Program-made: the position numbers and the translations under genes
Part shown: positions 10,022 through 19,428 of the stretch, in pieces
Position numbering within the stretch: position 1 is the first letter of the stretch
How the letters are laid out: each line of letters opens with the position of its first letter
Notes under the pieces: generated by a model
Databases searched by the model: none
The model's input: the letters and a program-made list of their open reading frames with translations, nothing else
Told to the model about the DNA's origin: nothing
Source: Lacisediminimonas profundi
GTDB taxonomy: Bacteria > Pseudomonadota > Gammaproteobacteria > Burkholderiales > Burkholderiaceae_D
NCBI RefSeq assembly: GCF_008831265.1
Contig: NZ_VTTH01000003.1
Location: 434,001-498,000 of the forward strand
Reading direction: 5' to 3'
DNA: 64,000 nt

Positions 10022-10821
10022 TCGCAGCGCGGTTTTACCGCAGCTTGTCAGCCACTGTGCTGGCCGCGCTCCTGCTGGCGCTGCTGGGTGGCTGCGCGAC
10101 CGATGCTGCGCCGAAAAATGACTTGCCTACCACGTCCGACCAGACCGAGATCCAGCGCCGTGCCCAGATCAGGTTGCAACTGGCCATCGGCTACCTCGAG
10201 CAGGGGCAGATGACGACCGCGCTGGACGAAGTCAAGCAGGCGCTCCAGATCGACCCGGCCCTGGCCGACGCCTACAGCGTGCGCGCATTGATTTACATGG
10301 AAATGGCGGAAAACCGGCTGGCTGAGGAGAATTTTCAGCAGGCCATGAAACTTGCGCCCGACAATCCCGACCTGGCCAACAACTACGGCTGGTTCCTGTG
10401 CCAGACCGGCCGCGCCGACAAGTCGATCCCCTATTTCGAAAAGGCGCTGTCCAACCGGCAGTATTCGTCGCCCTCCAGGGCATTGAATAATGCCGGCATG
10501 TGCAGCCTGCGCATGAAGAACATGGCCGAGGCCGAGAAATACCTCGCCCGTGCGTTCCAGTTCGAGCCCGGCAATCCGGACATCAACCTCAGCCTGGCCA
10601 AGCTCTACCTGGCCCGCGGCGACCAGCCGCGCGCGCAGTTTTACTCACGCAGGGTGCTTTCGGCGGAGCGGCTGACTGCCGATGTGCTGTGGACGGCGAT
10701 CAGGGTCGAGCATCGCGGCGGGGACAAGATGGCCGAAGCGGGCTTGGCCAACCAGTTGCGCCGTCGTTTCCCGAATTCGCCGGAATACGCGGCCTACCTA
10801 CGCGGAGCCTTCGATGAGTGA
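10018..10821 (+). CDS. pilF: Type IV pilus biogenesis lipoprotein PilF/PilW, TPR
   Basis: PilF is the outer-membrane pilotin that helps secretin PilQ multimerise for type IV pili. The 267-residue product has a signal peptide with lipobox LLGGC (Cys26) followed by about six tetratricopeptide repeats beginning at residue 45 ([29 protein letters not shown]). The open frame runs much further upstream inside rlmN, but the lipoprotein signal begins at the GTG at 10018, which overlaps the rlmN stop. This rlmN-pilF-rodZ-ispG order is standard for beta- and gammaproteobacteria. No other pilus gene is in the window. Confidence 0.9.
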   Translation: MIAARFYRSLSATVLAALLLALLGGCATDAAPKNDLPTTSDQTEIQRRAQIRLQLAIGYLEQGQMTTALDEVKQALQIDPALADAYSVRALIYMEMAENRLAEENFQQAMKLAPDNPDLANNYGWFLCQTGRADKSIPYFEKALSNRQYSSPSRALNNAGMCSLRMKNMAEAEKYLARAFQFEPGNPDINLSLAKLYLARGDQPRAQFYSRRVLSAERLTADVLWTAIRVEHRGGDKMAEAGLANQLRRRFPNSPEYAAYLRGAFDE

Positions 10822-11797
10822 TCCCTCGATGGATAGCAAGGATGAAGTGGCGGCAGCCGAGGAGGCACCGCAGCATCCTCCTGTAATACAGATGCAGCCG
10901 GGTGCCCGCCTGGCGGCTCGCCGGCAGGAACTTGGCTGGACGGTTGAGCATGTCGCATCCCGCCTGAACCTGGCGCCGCGCCAGATCGAGGCGATCGAGG
11001 CCGGCAATTACGCGGCACTGCCCGGCATGGCGAGCACCCGCGGCTTTATCCGGGCCTACGCCAAGCTGCTCGCGATCGACCCCGCACCGCTGGTATCGGC
11101 GTTTGCTGTCGACACCGCACCCCTGGAAGAATCGGCTCCGCTGCGCCGGCCTTTGCCGGCCGCGCCATTTTCGCCCGTGCGGCTGGCGCCGATGAACCGG
11201 AACGGCCCATCCCGTACGCTGATCGGGCTGGCGGTCCTGCTGCTGGTGCTGGTTGCCGCTTTTTCTGCCTGGCAGGCAGGCTGGCTGGATACGGTAGCCG
11301 ATGGTGTAAGCGCTCGTCCGGAGGGCCCGGCCGGCACTGCGGCGACGAGCGGGTCAACAAGTCCTGCGCCGGCTGCTGCTGTGGCGACTCCTGCGGCTCC
11401 TGCGGCTCCTGCGGCTCCTGTGGCTCCTGCGGATATTGTGACGTCGCCGCTGCCCCAGGTCGCTCCTGTTGTGCCGGTGGCGCCGGCACCCGCTGCCACG
11501 CAGCCGGTGCTGTCCGCGCCGGAGAAGACTGTTGTTGCCGACACTGGCGCGATGAGCGACCAGCGTGCGTTGGTGGTGAAGGCCAGGCAGGATTGCTGGA
11601 TGGAGGTTCGCAAGTCCGATAAAACCGTGCTGTTCTCCAGGATGATCCGGGCTGGAACAACAGAGCGCGTGGACTTGAGCGGCCCCTTGATTGTCGTGCT
11701 GGGCAACGCCAGTGGTGTCGAAGCGATCCTGCGCGGCCAGGCGCTCGATCTGCGCTCGGGCGCGAAGAATAACGTTGCCCGCCTTGAGCTGAAGTGA
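10814..11797 (+). CDS. rodZ: RodZ-like cytoskeletal protein, HTH plus DUF4115
   Basis: RodZ anchors MreB to the inner membrane for rod-shape maintenance. The 327-residue protein has a cytoplasmic helix-turn-helix of the HTH_25 type at about 28-95 (GARLAARRQELGWTVEHVASRLNL), a transmembrane helix near 140-157 (TLIGLAVLLLVLVAAF), a periplasmic low-complexity Ala/Pro linker, and a C-terminal DUF4115 beta domain from about 250. The start ATG overlaps the pilF stop by eight bases. Apart from the repetitive linker nothing is unusual. Confidence 0.9.
   Translation: MSDPSMDSKDEVAAAEEAPQHPPVIQMQPGARLAARRQELGWTVEHVASRLNLAPRQIEAIEAGNYAALPGMASTRGFIRAYAKLLAIDPAPLVSAFAVDTAPLEESAPLRRPLPAAPFSPVRLAPMNRNGPSRTLIGLAVLLLVLVAAFSAWQAGWLDTVADGVSARPEGPAGTAATSGSTSPAPAAAVATPAAPAAPAAPVAPADIVTSPLPQVAPVVPVAPAPAATQPVLSAPEKTVVADTGAMSDQRALVVKARQDCWMEVRKSDKTVLFSRMIRAGTTERVDLSGPLIVVLGNASGVEAILRGQALDLRSGAKNNVARLELK
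11388..11433 (+). repeat. 9-bp tandem repeat in the rodZ linker
   Basis: About five consecutive copies of a GCTCCTGCG-type unit encode Ala-Pro-Ala repeats in the periplasmic linker of RodZ. Length changes here would alter only the spacer between membrane helix and DUF4115. Confidence 0.75.
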
Positions 11798-11907
11798 AGC
11801 CGCGACCCTGACAATGCTGTCGTACTACTGCGAACAATTAGAAGATCGGCCAGTTGTTTGCGCGCACAAGCCTTTGGTTGCTGCGCTCCACTGAACCCGG
11901 AGAAAAC

Positions 11908-13194
11908 ATGTCGATCTCGCCTGAAACCCAACTTTCTGATTCCATGCCATCTGGTCCCGCAGCTTCCGGTCCCTCTGCTCGTCACATGACCCGTCGTGCC
12001 GTGATTCGTTACGGCAGCCGCGAGGTCGCGGTCGGCGCCGGCGCGCCGGTGGTGGTGCAGTCGATGACCAATACCGATACGGCCGATGCGATCGGAACCG
12101 CGATCCAGGTCAAGGAACTGGCGCGAGCCGGATCGGAACTGGTCCGTATCACGGTCAATACGCCGGAAGCGGCGGCCGCCGTACCGTCGATTCGCGAGCA
12201 GCTCGACCGCATGGGCGTCGATGTGCCGCTGGTCGGCGACTTCCACTACAACGGTCATACGCTGCTGAAGGATTTTCCGGAGTGCGCGCAGGCGCTGTCG
12301 AAGTACCGGATCAATCCGGGTAATGTCGGCAAGGGCGCCAAACGTGACACGCAGTTCGCCCAGATGATCGAAGCTGCCTGCCGTCATGACAAGCCGGTTC
12401 GCATTGGCGTGAACTGGGGCAGCCTGGACCAGGAACTGCTGGCGCGCATCATGGACGAGAATTCGGCCAGGGCGCAGCCATGGTCCTCGCAAGCGGTGAT
12501 GTATGAAGCACTGGTCACGTCCGCGGTTGAAAATGCGCGGCGGGCAGAGGAGCTCGGCCTGGCGGCCGACCGCATCATCCTGTCCTGCAAGGTATCGGGG
12601 GTGCAGGACCTGATTGCGGTCTATCGCGAACTGGCGCGCCGCTGCGACTATCCCTTGCACCTCGGGCTGACCGAAGCGGGAATGGGCAGCAAGGGCATAG
12701 TGGCTTCCACCGCAGCGATGGGCGTGCTGTTGCAGGAGGGCATAGGCGACACGATCCGTGTCTCGCTGACGCCGGAACCGGGCGGCGACCGCACCCGGGA
12801 AGTGATCGTTGCGCAGGAAATCCTGCAGACCATGGGCTTGCGGAAATTTTCACCGATGGTGATCGCCTGCCCGGGATGCGGACGCACGACGTCGACCGTG
12901 TTCCAGGAACTGGCCGACAGCATCCAGACCTATCTGCGCGAGCAGATGCCCGTCTGGAAACTGGCGTATCCGGGCGTGGAGGAAATGAACGTGGCAGTGA
13001 TGGGCTGCATCGTGAATGGTCCGGGCGAATCGAAACATGCCAACATCGGCATCAGCCTTCCCGGCACCGGCGAAGCGCCGGCTGCGCCGGTTTTCGTGGA
13101 CGGACAGAAAGCGGTGACGCTGCGCGGCGCCAGCATCGCCCAGGAATTCCAGGACATCGTGCTGAATTACGTGAAGACCCGCTACGGCAGTTAG
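11908..13194 (+). CDS. ispG: 4-hydroxy-3-methylbut-2-en-1-yl diphosphate synthase (IspG/GcpE)
   Basis: IspG is the 4Fe-4S enzyme of the non-mevalonate isoprenoid pathway that reductively opens MEcPP to HMBPP. The 428-residue protein has the TIM-barrel start [15 protein letters not shown] after a short Ser/Pro-rich leader, and the C-terminal cluster cysteines in IACPGCGRT and [10 protein letters not shown]. The ATG at 11908 follows a GGAG ribosome binding site; the open frame begins 18 codons earlier without support. The gap to rodZ is 110 bases with no terminator seen, so one transcript is likely. Confidence 0.96.
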   Translation: MSISPETQLSDSMPSGPAASGPSARHMTRRAVIRYGSREVAVGAGAPVVVQSMTNTDTADAIGTAIQVKELARAGSELVRITVNTPEAAAAVPSIREQLDRMGVDVPLVGDFHYNGHTLLKDFPECAQALSKYRINPGNVGKGAKRDTQFAQMIEAACRHDKPVRIGVNWGSLDQELLARIMDENSARAQPWSSQAVMYEALVTSAVENARRAEELGLAADRIILSCKVSGVQDLIAVYRELARRCDYPLHLGLTEAGMGSKGIVASTAAMGVLLQEGIGDTIRVSLTPEPGGDRTREVIVAQEILQTMGLRKFSPMVIACPGCGRTTSTVFQELADSIQTYLREQMPVWKLAYPGVEEMNVAVMGCIVNGPGESKHANIGISLPGTGEAPAAPVFVDGQKAVTLRGASIAQEFQDIVLNYVKTRYGS

Positions 13195-13218
13195 CCGGCT
13201 TCTTTCAATCAATGCAAT

Positions 13219-13240
13219 GGCGCGCTGTGCCGCGCCTTTT
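13219..13240 (+). terminator. Weak hairpin with T tract between ispG and hisS
   Basis: GGCGCG at 13219-13224 pairs with CGCGCC at 13231-13236 and is followed by four T. The stem is short and the T tract brief, so partial termination or attenuation before hisS is more likely than a full stop. Confidence 0.45.
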
Positions 13241-13251
13241 CGAACATCGAC

Positions 13252-14619
13252 ATGTCAGACAACAAGAAACCGGAAAAATTAGTTGGTATCCGCGGGATGA
13301 ACGACATCCTGCCGGCAGACGCGCCGCTTTGGGAGTTGTTCGAGAATACGGTGGAGTCGGTCCTGAAAAGTTACGGATTCCAGCAGATCCGCACGCCTAT
13401 CGTGGAACCTACCGCCCTGTTTTCCCGCGGCCTGGGCGCCGTCACCGACATCGTCGAGAAGGAAATGTATTCCTTCGTTGACTCAATGAATGGCGACCTC
13501 CTGACCTTGCGCCCGGAAAGCACCGCCGGCGTGGTGCGCGCGGCGCTGGAGCACAACCTGACCTATGACGGCCCCAAGCGCCTGTGGTACGCCGGGCCGA
13601 TGTTCCGCCATGAGCGGCCGCAGCGCGGCCGCTACCGCCAGTTCCATCAGGTTGGCGCGGAAGCGATCGGGTTCAGCGGCCCGGATGTCGATGCGGAACT
13701 GATCCTGATGTGCCAGCGCCTGTGGGACGATCTCGGCCTGTCCGGTATCCGGCTCGAACTGAACTCGATTGGCAACGCCGACGAGCGCCACCGCCATCGT
13801 GCCGACCTGGTCGCCTATTTCGAGCAGAACCGGGAGTTGCTCGACGCCGATGCGACGCGCCGACTCCATTCCAATCCGCTGCGCATCCTCGATACCAAGA
13901 ACCCTGCCATGCAGGACATGGTCAACGCAGCGCCGAAGCTGGTTGACTACCTGGACGCCGACTCGCTGGCGCATTTCGAAGGCGTGCAGCGCATCCTGCG
14001 GCACAACAATATCCCTTTCACCATCAATCCGCGGCTGGTGCGGGGCATGGACTATTACAACCGCACCGTGTTCGAGTGGGTCACCGACCAGCTCGGTTCC
14101 CAGGGAACCGTATGCGGCGGCGGCCGCTACGACCCGCTGGTCGAAATGTTCGGCGGCAAGCCGACCCCGGCTTGCGGTTTCGCCATGGGCGTCGAGCGCC
14201 TGCTGGAGCTGATGAAGGGGGCAGGGGAGCAGCCCGCCGCCAGCCAGTGCGACGTTTACCTTGTCCATCAGGGCGAAGCGGCACAGATGCAATCCTTTGT
14301 GCTGGCAGAGCGTTTGCGCGATGCCGGGCTGGATGTTGTGCTACATTGCGCATCGGCTGGCGGCAGCGGCAGTTTCAAAGCGCAGATGAAGCGGGCTGAT
14401 GCGAGCGGAGCCGGCTTCGCCGTCATCATCGGCGAGGATGAAGTCGCTGGCGACACGGCCACCGTCAAGATCCTGCGCGGCGAGTCTGCTGAAAACCGGC
14501 AGGCGACGGTTCCTTTTTCCAAAGTTGCGGAGTATCTGGTCGATCAGATCGTCGGTGACGACGATCATGGCCATGATCATGGCCACGACCACGGCTCGCA
14601 CGTTCATTACAAACCCTGA
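13252..14619 (+). CDS. hisS: Histidyl-tRNA synthetase with a His-rich C-terminal tail
   Basis: HisS charges tRNA-His. The 455-residue class II synthetase shows motif 2 ([19 protein letters not shown]) near residue 115, the histidine-specific motifs [15 protein letters not shown] and [14 protein letters not shown] near 260-300, motif 3 ([12 protein letters not shown]) and an anticodon-binding domain. The last ~18 residues, after the anticodon domain ends in [10 protein letters not shown], are an Asp/Gly/His run with seven histidines ([13 protein letters not shown] and on). That tail is outside the conserved fold. The start matches the family; a weak hairpin sits just upstream. Confidence 0.97.
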   Translation: MSDNKKPEKLVGIRGMNDILPADAPLWELFENTVESVLKSYGFQQIRTPIVEPTALFSRGLGAVTDIVEKEMYSFVDSMNGDLLTLRPESTAGVVRAALEHNLTYDGPKRLWYAGPMFRHERPQRGRYRQFHQVGAEAIGFSGPDVDAELILMCQRLWDDLGLSGIRLELNSIGNADERHRHRADLVAYFEQNRELLDADATRRLHSNPLRILDTKNPAMQDMVNAAPKLVDYLDADSLAHFEGVQRILRHNNIPFTINPRLVRGMDYYNRTVFEWVTDQLGSQGTVCGGGRYDPLVEMFGGKPTPACGFAMGVERLLELMKGAGEQPAASQCDVYLVHQGEAAQMQSFVLAERLRDAGLDVVLHCASAGGSGSFKAQMKRADASGAGFAVIIGEDEVAGDTATVKILRGESAENRQATVPFSKVAEYLVDQIVGDDDHGHDHGHDHGSHVHYKP

Positions 14620-14630
14620 GGGCCCGGAAC

Positions 14631-15287
14631 ATGGCATACGATCACGAAGAACAAGAACAACTGGCCACGATGAAAGCGTGGTGGAAACAGTATGGCAATC
14701 TGGTCACTTGGGCGCTGATCGTGGCGCTTGCCGCCTACGCCGGCTGGACTGGCTGGTCGGCATGGGAGCGCAACCAGTCGGCGCAGGCGTCCCTGCTCTA
14801 CGACGAACTGCAGAAAGCGTCAGCAGCCAAGGACAATGCCAAGGTGCAGCGTGTGGCGGCCGACATCCAGGACAAGTTTTCCCGCACGGCCTACGCCCAG
14901 ATGGGCGCGCTGGTGGCGGCACGCAATGCCTATGATGCCAACGACATGGCCGGCGCCAGGTCCAGGCTGCAATGGGTTGCCGACAAGGGCCGCGATGACG
15001 AATTCCGCGTGATTGCCCGCATCCGCCTGGCCGGCTTGCTGGCCGATGAGAAAAAGTTTGACGATGCATTGAAACTGCTCGCCGCCGATGCGCCGGCGCA
15101 GTTTGCCAGCGCACTCGCGGACCGCCGGGGCGACGTGCTGGTGGCGCAGCAAAAAATCGAGGATGCCCGCGCTGCTTACCGCACCGCGCTGGAAAAATCC
15201 GATCCGAAAAATCCTGCCCGCCAGCTGATCCAGATCAAGCTGGATGCCCTGGGCGGCAGCAGTGACAGCGCCGGCAAGGCCGGCTGA
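14631..15287 (+). CDS. YfgM-family tetratricopeptide protein, SecYEG-associated
   Basis: A 218-residue membrane-anchored periplasmic protein of the YfgM/UPF0070 family, reported in E. coli to associate with SecYEG and periplasmic chaperones. It has a short cytoplasmic start (MAYDHEEQEQLATMKAWWKQYG), one transmembrane helix at about residues 24-42, and TPR-like helical repeats after that. It lies 11 bases after hisS and 29 before bamB, the usual hisS-yfgM-bamB order. Motifs are structural, so assignment relies on the N-terminal signature and neighbourhood. Confidence 0.87.
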   Translation: MAYDHEEQEQLATMKAWWKQYGNLVTWALIVALAAYAGWTGWSAWERNQSAQASLLYDELQKASAAKDNAKVQRVAADIQDKFSRTAYAQMGALVAARNAYDANDMAGARSRLQWVADKGRDDEFRVIARIRLAGLLADEKKFDDALKLLAADAPAQFASALADRRGDVLVAQQKIEDARAAYRTALEKSDPKNPARQLIQIKLDALGGSSDSAGKAG

Positions 15288-15316
15288 TAGCCGGAAAAGA
15301 ACAAAAAGGGGAAAGA

Positions 15317-16483
15317 ATGCAGGGCAAGCTCAAGGTTCCAGCAGGACTGCTGATGGCGGGCGTGGCAATCGTGCTCGCCGGTTGTTCGACGATGTCGTCG
15401 CTGAATCCGTTCGCCAGCAAGCCGGCGCCGCGCAATCCGCCGGCGCCCCTGGCCCAGTTCGAGCAGACCATGGCGGTGCGCACCCTGTGGTCGGCTTCGA
15501 TCGGCGCTGCCGGCGATTCCGCGCTCAAACCCGCCGCTGGCGCCGGTTCAGTCTATGCCGCTGCCGCTGACGGCACAGTTGCCCGCTACGACGCGGCGAG
15601 CGGAGGCGCAGTATGGCGTATCTCCGCAGGCACCCGGCTGACGGCCGGCGTTGGCACTGATGGCGAGACCATCGCAGTCGGCTCGCGCGACGGATCCCTG
15701 CTTGCCTATGACAATACCGGCAAGCTGCGCTGGAAAGCGCAACTGAGCAGCGAAATCCTGAGCGCCCCCGCAGTAGGCGAGGGCGTGGTTGTCGTGCGCA
15801 GCCTGGACAACCGGATCTCGGCCTACGAAATCGCCAGCGGCAAGCGCCGCTGGACCTTGCAACGCACTGCGCCGCCGCTGACGCTGCGGGCAGCCCCAGG
15901 CATCGTGATCGCCTCAGGTACTGCCTTCGTGGCACTGCCAGGTGGCCGCCTGCTGGCGCTGGCCCTGTCGAACGGCGGGCCGCGCTGGGAAGGAAGCATC
16001 GGCGAGCCGCGCGGCGCCACCGAACTTGAGCGCATCGCCGACGTTTCCGGCGCTCCGGTGGTGAGCGGGCGCGAAGTCTGTGCGGTTGCCTACCAGGGGC
16101 GCGTGGGCTGCCTTGATGTGGCCAACGGCAATGGCCGCTGGAACCGGCCCTTGTCGAGCACGGTCGGACTGGCTGTCGACGAGCGCTTCGTGTTCGGCGT
16201 TGATGACAAGAGCGTCGTCAATGCCTACACCCGCGATTCTGGCGGCAGCGTATGGCGCAACAACAAATTGCAGAACCGCGACCTCACCGCGCCGGTATCC
16301 ATCGGGCGCGCGGTCGCAGTCGGTGACATGGAAGGCTACGTCCATTTCCTTTCCCGCGAGGAGGGTGCTTTCCTCGCCCGTATCACCAGCGACGGCAGTC
16401 CGGTCGCCGGCATGATCCTGGTAGGGGATAACCTCGTCGTCCAAACCCGGGGCGGTGCGTTGCTTGCGCTGTCCACAAAATAG
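15317..16483 (+). CDS. bamB: Outer-membrane protein assembly factor BamB
   Basis: BamB (YfgL) is a lipoprotein of the BAM complex that helps insert beta-barrel proteins. The 388-residue protein has a lipobox VLAGC (Cys23) and a beta-propeller of PQQ-like repeats, visible as recurring units such as GTVARYDAASGGAVWRIS, GSLLAYDNTGKLRWKA and GRVGCLDVANGNGRWNR. A GGGGAAAG ribosome binding site precedes the ATG. It sits between yfgM and der in the canonical order. Confidence 0.93.
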   Translation: MQGKLKVPAGLLMAGVAIVLAGCSTMSSLNPFASKPAPRNPPAPLAQFEQTMAVRTLWSASIGAAGDSALKPAAGAGSVYAAAADGTVARYDAASGGAVWRISAGTRLTAGVGTDGETIAVGSRDGSLLAYDNTGKLRWKAQLSSEILSAPAVGEGVVVVRSLDNRISAYEIASGKRRWTLQRTAPPLTLRAAPGIVIASGTAFVALPGGRLLALALSNGGPRWEGSIGEPRGATELERIADVSGAPVVSGREVCAVAYQGRVGCLDVANGNGRWNRPLSSTVGLAVDERFVFGVDDKSVVNAYTRDSGGSVWRNNKLQNRDLTAPVSIGRAVAVGDMEGYVHFLSREEGAFLARITSDGSPVAGMILVGDNLVVQTRGGALLALSTK

Positions 16484-16498
16484 CTAGAAGCAACTTAA

Positions 16499-17845
16499 AT
16501 GAAGCCGGTAATTGCCATCGTTGGCCGACCAAACGTCGGCAAATCCACGCTGTTCAATCGGCTCACCCGTTCGCGCGACGCATTGGTTGCGGATATGCCC
16601 GGACTCACCCGGGATCGACACTACGGCGAAGGCCGGATCGGCGAACGGCCGTTCCTGGTCATTGATACCGGCGGCTTCGAGCCGGTTGCCAAGGAAGGCA
16701 TCCTGCACGAGATGGCCAAGCAGACGCGGCAGGCTGTCGCCGAAGCAGACGTCGTCATGTTCATCGTCGATGGCCGCCAGGGCTTGACCCCGCATGACAA
16801 GACCATCACCGATTTCCTGCGCAAGTCCGGTCGTGAGGTGATGCTGGTCGTTAACAAGTCCGAGGGCATGCGCTACACCGCTGTCACGGCGGAGTTTTAC
16901 GAGTTGGGCCTTGGTGATCCTTACGTGATTTCCGCGGCGCATGGCGACGGCGTGATGGACCTGGTCGACGTGGCACTCGACCAGGTGGAAGCAGCGCACG
17001 CGGGCGCCACCGAAGAACCAGAGGCGCAGGCCGAACGCGGCGTGCGCATCGCCATCGTCGGCCGGCCCAACGTCGGCAAGTCGACCCTGGTCAATGCCCT
17101 GCTCGGCGAGGAGCGCGTGATTGCGTTCGACATGCCCGGCACCACCCGCGATTCAATCGAAATTCCTTTCGAGCGCGATGGCCGGCACTATACGCTGATC
17201 GACACCGCCGGCATACGCAAGCGCGGGAAGGTGTTCGAGGCGATCGAAAAGTTTTCGGTTGTGAAGACCCTGCAGTCGATCTCCGAAGCCAATGTCGTGG
17301 TCCTGCTGCTCGATGCGCAGCAGGATATTTCGGAGCAGGATGCGCATATCGGCGGATTCATCCTCGAGAGCGGCCGGGCGCTGGTGGTCGGCGTCAACAA
17401 ATGGGATGGACTGACCAGTTCCCGTCGCGACGAGATCAAGAACGACATCGACCGCAAGCTCGGCTTCCTGACCTTTGCGAAGTTCCACTACATCTCGGCA
17501 CAGAAAGGCACGGGCATCGGACTGTTGCTGAAGTCGGTCGATGCTGCGTACAAGGCGGCGATGACCAAGATACCGACGCCCAAGCTGACGCGTGCGCTGG
17601 CGGAAGCAGTCGAGCATCAGCAGCCGCGCCGCAAGGGCTCGATCCGGCCCAAGATGCGCTACGCGCACCAGGGCGGCCAGAACCCGCCGATCATCGTCAT
17701 CCACGGCAATTCGCTCGACAGCATCGATGACAATTACAAGCGATTCCTGGAAAAGCATTTCCGCGATACGTTCGCGCTGGCCGGCACACCGCTGCGCATA
17801 GAATTCCGTTCGGGGAAAAATCCGTTCAGCCGCGAAGAGCGGTAG
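16499..17845 (+). CDS. der: Ribosome-assembly GTPase Der (EngA)
   Basis: Der is an essential GTPase with two tandem G domains that acts in 50S subunit assembly. The 448-residue protein has a first P-loop GRPNVGKST at residues 9-17 with DTGG and NKSE motifs, and a second identical P-loop near residue 188 with DTAG and NKWD, followed by a KH-like C-terminal domain ([14 protein letters not shown]). Length and motif order are typical. It is 15 bases downstream of bamB. Confidence 0.97.
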   Translation: MKPVIAIVGRPNVGKSTLFNRLTRSRDALVADMPGLTRDRHYGEGRIGERPFLVIDTGGFEPVAKEGILHEMAKQTRQAVAEADVVMFIVDGRQGLTPHDKTITDFLRKSGREVMLVVNKSEGMRYTAVTAEFYELGLGDPYVISAAHGDGVMDLVDVALDQVEAAHAGATEEPEAQAERGVRIAIVGRPNVGKSTLVNALLGEERVIAFDMPGTTRDSIEIPFERDGRHYTLIDTAGIRKRGKVFEAIEKFSVVKTLQSISEANVVVLLLDAQQDISEQDAHIGGFILESGRALVVGVNKWDGLTSSRRDEIKNDIDRKLGFLTFAKFHYISAQKGTGIGLLLKSVDAAYKAAMTKIPTPKLTRALAEAVEHQQPRRKGSIRPKMRYAHQGGQNPPIIVIHGNSLDSIDDNYKRFLEKHFRDTFALAGTPLRIEFRSGKNPFSREER

Positions 17846-17982
17846 CAATACTTGCGATACTTGCGCTTTCTTTGGCAAGAACGATGAAAATCGTTTACAG
17901 TCGTTTGGCAATCATGCGGCGCAGCACTTGAAATGCCGCCGGTTGCCGCCACCTCCTATCACAACAACACAATGGAGTTTCC

Positions 17983-18219
17983 ATGAGTAATAAAGGGCAA
18001 TTGTTACAAGACCCGTTCCTGAATGCCTTGCGCAAGGAACACATTCCGGTCTCCATCTACCTCGTCAACGGCATCAAATTGCAGGGTCATGTCGAATCCT
18101 TCGACCAGTATGTCGTGCTGCTGCGTAATACCGTCACCCAGATGGTCTACAAGCATGCAATTTCGACGGTGGTGCCGGCCCGTGCCGTGAATCTCAGTCA
18201 GGAAGCGGACACCGAGTAG
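17983..18219 (+). CDS. hfq: RNA chaperone Hfq
   Basis: Hfq forms a hexameric ring that pairs small RNAs with mRNAs. The 78-residue protein contains the Sm1 motif ([16 protein letters not shown]) and the Sm2 core ([12 protein letters not shown]), and the N-terminal [32 protein letters not shown] that is almost invariant in the family. The C-terminal tail is short and acidic (LSQEADTE), as in other betaproteobacteria. It precedes hflX, the usual arrangement; the 137-base gap after der probably holds a promoter, but I could not place one confidently. Confidence 0.98.
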   Translation: MSNKGQLLQDPFLNALRKEHIPVSIYLVNGIKLQGHVESFDQYVVLLRNTVTQMVYKHAISTVVPARAVNLSQEADTE

Positions 18220-18254
18220 GACCGTCCGCGCAAAATTTGACAACGAGTAACACC

Positions 18255-19379
18255 ATGCGTGCAGCCCTGGTCGGAGTCGACTTCGGCAAGGGCGACTTCG
18301 CGGCCAGCCTCGAAGAACTGTCGCTGCTGTCCCGGACTGCCGGTGCGGAGCCCATCACTACCGTGACGGGGCGCCGTGGCAGTCCGGACGCAGCGCTTTT
18401 CGTCGGATCCGGCAAGGCCGAGGAGATCGCGCAGGCGGTCGCTGACCTCGATCTCGAGATCGTCATCTTCGATCATGCGCTCAGTCCGGCGCAGCAGCGC
18501 AATCTCGAACGCTTGCTGAAGGTCAGGGTAGTCGACCGCACCAGCCTCATCCTGGATATTTTCGCGCAGCGCGCGCAAAGCCACGAAGGCAAGGTGCAAG
18601 TCGAACTGGCCCAGCTGCAGCACCTTGCCACCCGGCTGGTGCGGGGCTGGACTCACCTTGAACGACAGAAGGGCGGTATCGGCCTGCGCGGCCCCGGCGA
18701 GACGCAGTTGGAAACTGACCGCCGCCTGCTTGGCGAACGGGTCAAGTCCCTGCGCGCCAAGCTGGGCAAGCTGCACAAGCAGCGGGTCACGCAACGTCGT
18801 GCCCGCAGCCGCAACAGCTCGTTTTCAGTATCGCTCGTCGGTTATACCAACGCGGGTAAATCCACACTGTTCAACAACCTGACCAAAGCCGGCGTGTATG
18901 CGGCCGATCAGTTGTTTGCGACACTCGACACGACTTCGCGCAGGGTCTACATGGGCGAAGTCGGCAATGTCGTGGTATCCGATACGGTGGGATTCATCCG
19001 CGACCTGCCGCACCAGCTGGTCGCGGCTTTTCGCGCTACCCTCGAAGAAACGATCCATGCGGATCTGCTGCTGCACGTGGTCGATGCGGCCAGCCCGGCC
19101 CGGCTGGAGCAGATCGGGCAGGTCAACGAGGTGCTGAAGGAAATCGGTGCAGACCACATCCCGCAGATACTGGTCTATAACAAGATCGACCTGGCCGGTC
19201 TCGAACCGGCTTTGGAGCGTGACGAATATGATAAAATCCGGCGGGTTTTCATTAGCGCCCAGACCGGTTCCGGCGTTGATTTGCTGAGGCAGGCCGTTGC
19301 CGAATATGCCGCGACGGCGCAGGGCGAACACTCCATCGAGCAGGAACAGGAGCACGATCGCCCCGAGGCGAGGCACTGA
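18255..19379 (+). CDS. hflX: GTPase HflX
   Basis: HflX is a ribosome-binding GTPase that splits stalled or heat-damaged 70S ribosomes. The 374-residue protein has the N-terminal HflX domain (RAALVGVDFGKGDF to the FVGSGKAEEIAQ motif), a glycine-rich GGIGLRGPGETQLETDRR linker, the P-loop GYTNAGKST near residue 196, DTVGFIRDLP and NKID. An in-frame TTG at 18237 exists, but the ATG at 18255 suits the family N-terminus better. The C-terminal tail is rich in Glu and Gln. It lies between hfq and hflK as usual. Confidence 0.95.
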   Translation: MRAALVGVDFGKGDFAASLEELSLLSRTAGAEPITTVTGRRGSPDAALFVGSGKAEEIAQAVADLDLEIVIFDHALSPAQQRNLERLLKVRVVDRTSLILDIFAQRAQSHEGKVQVELAQLQHLATRLVRGWTHLERQKGGIGLRGPGETQLETDRRLLGERVKSLRAKLGKLHKQRVTQRRARSRNSSFSVSLVGYTNAGKSTLFNNLTKAGVYAADQLFATLDTTSRRVYMGEVGNVVVSDTVGFIRDLPHQLVAAFRATLEETIHADLLLHVVDAASPARLEQIGQVNEVLKEIGADHIPQILVYNKIDLAGLEPALERDEYDKIRRVFISAQTGSGVDLLRQAVAEYAATAQGEHSIEQEQEHDRPEARH

Positions 19380-19428
19380 TTCGATTGGCTTTCAAAACCC
19401 AAATAACTTCAAGCGGATCGCAAACAGA

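Noticed and set aside
14563-14578. 16-base palindrome in the 3' end of hisS as a possible operator
   Set aside because: It results from alternating His/Asp/Gly codons (CAT, GAT, GGC) in the coding tail.
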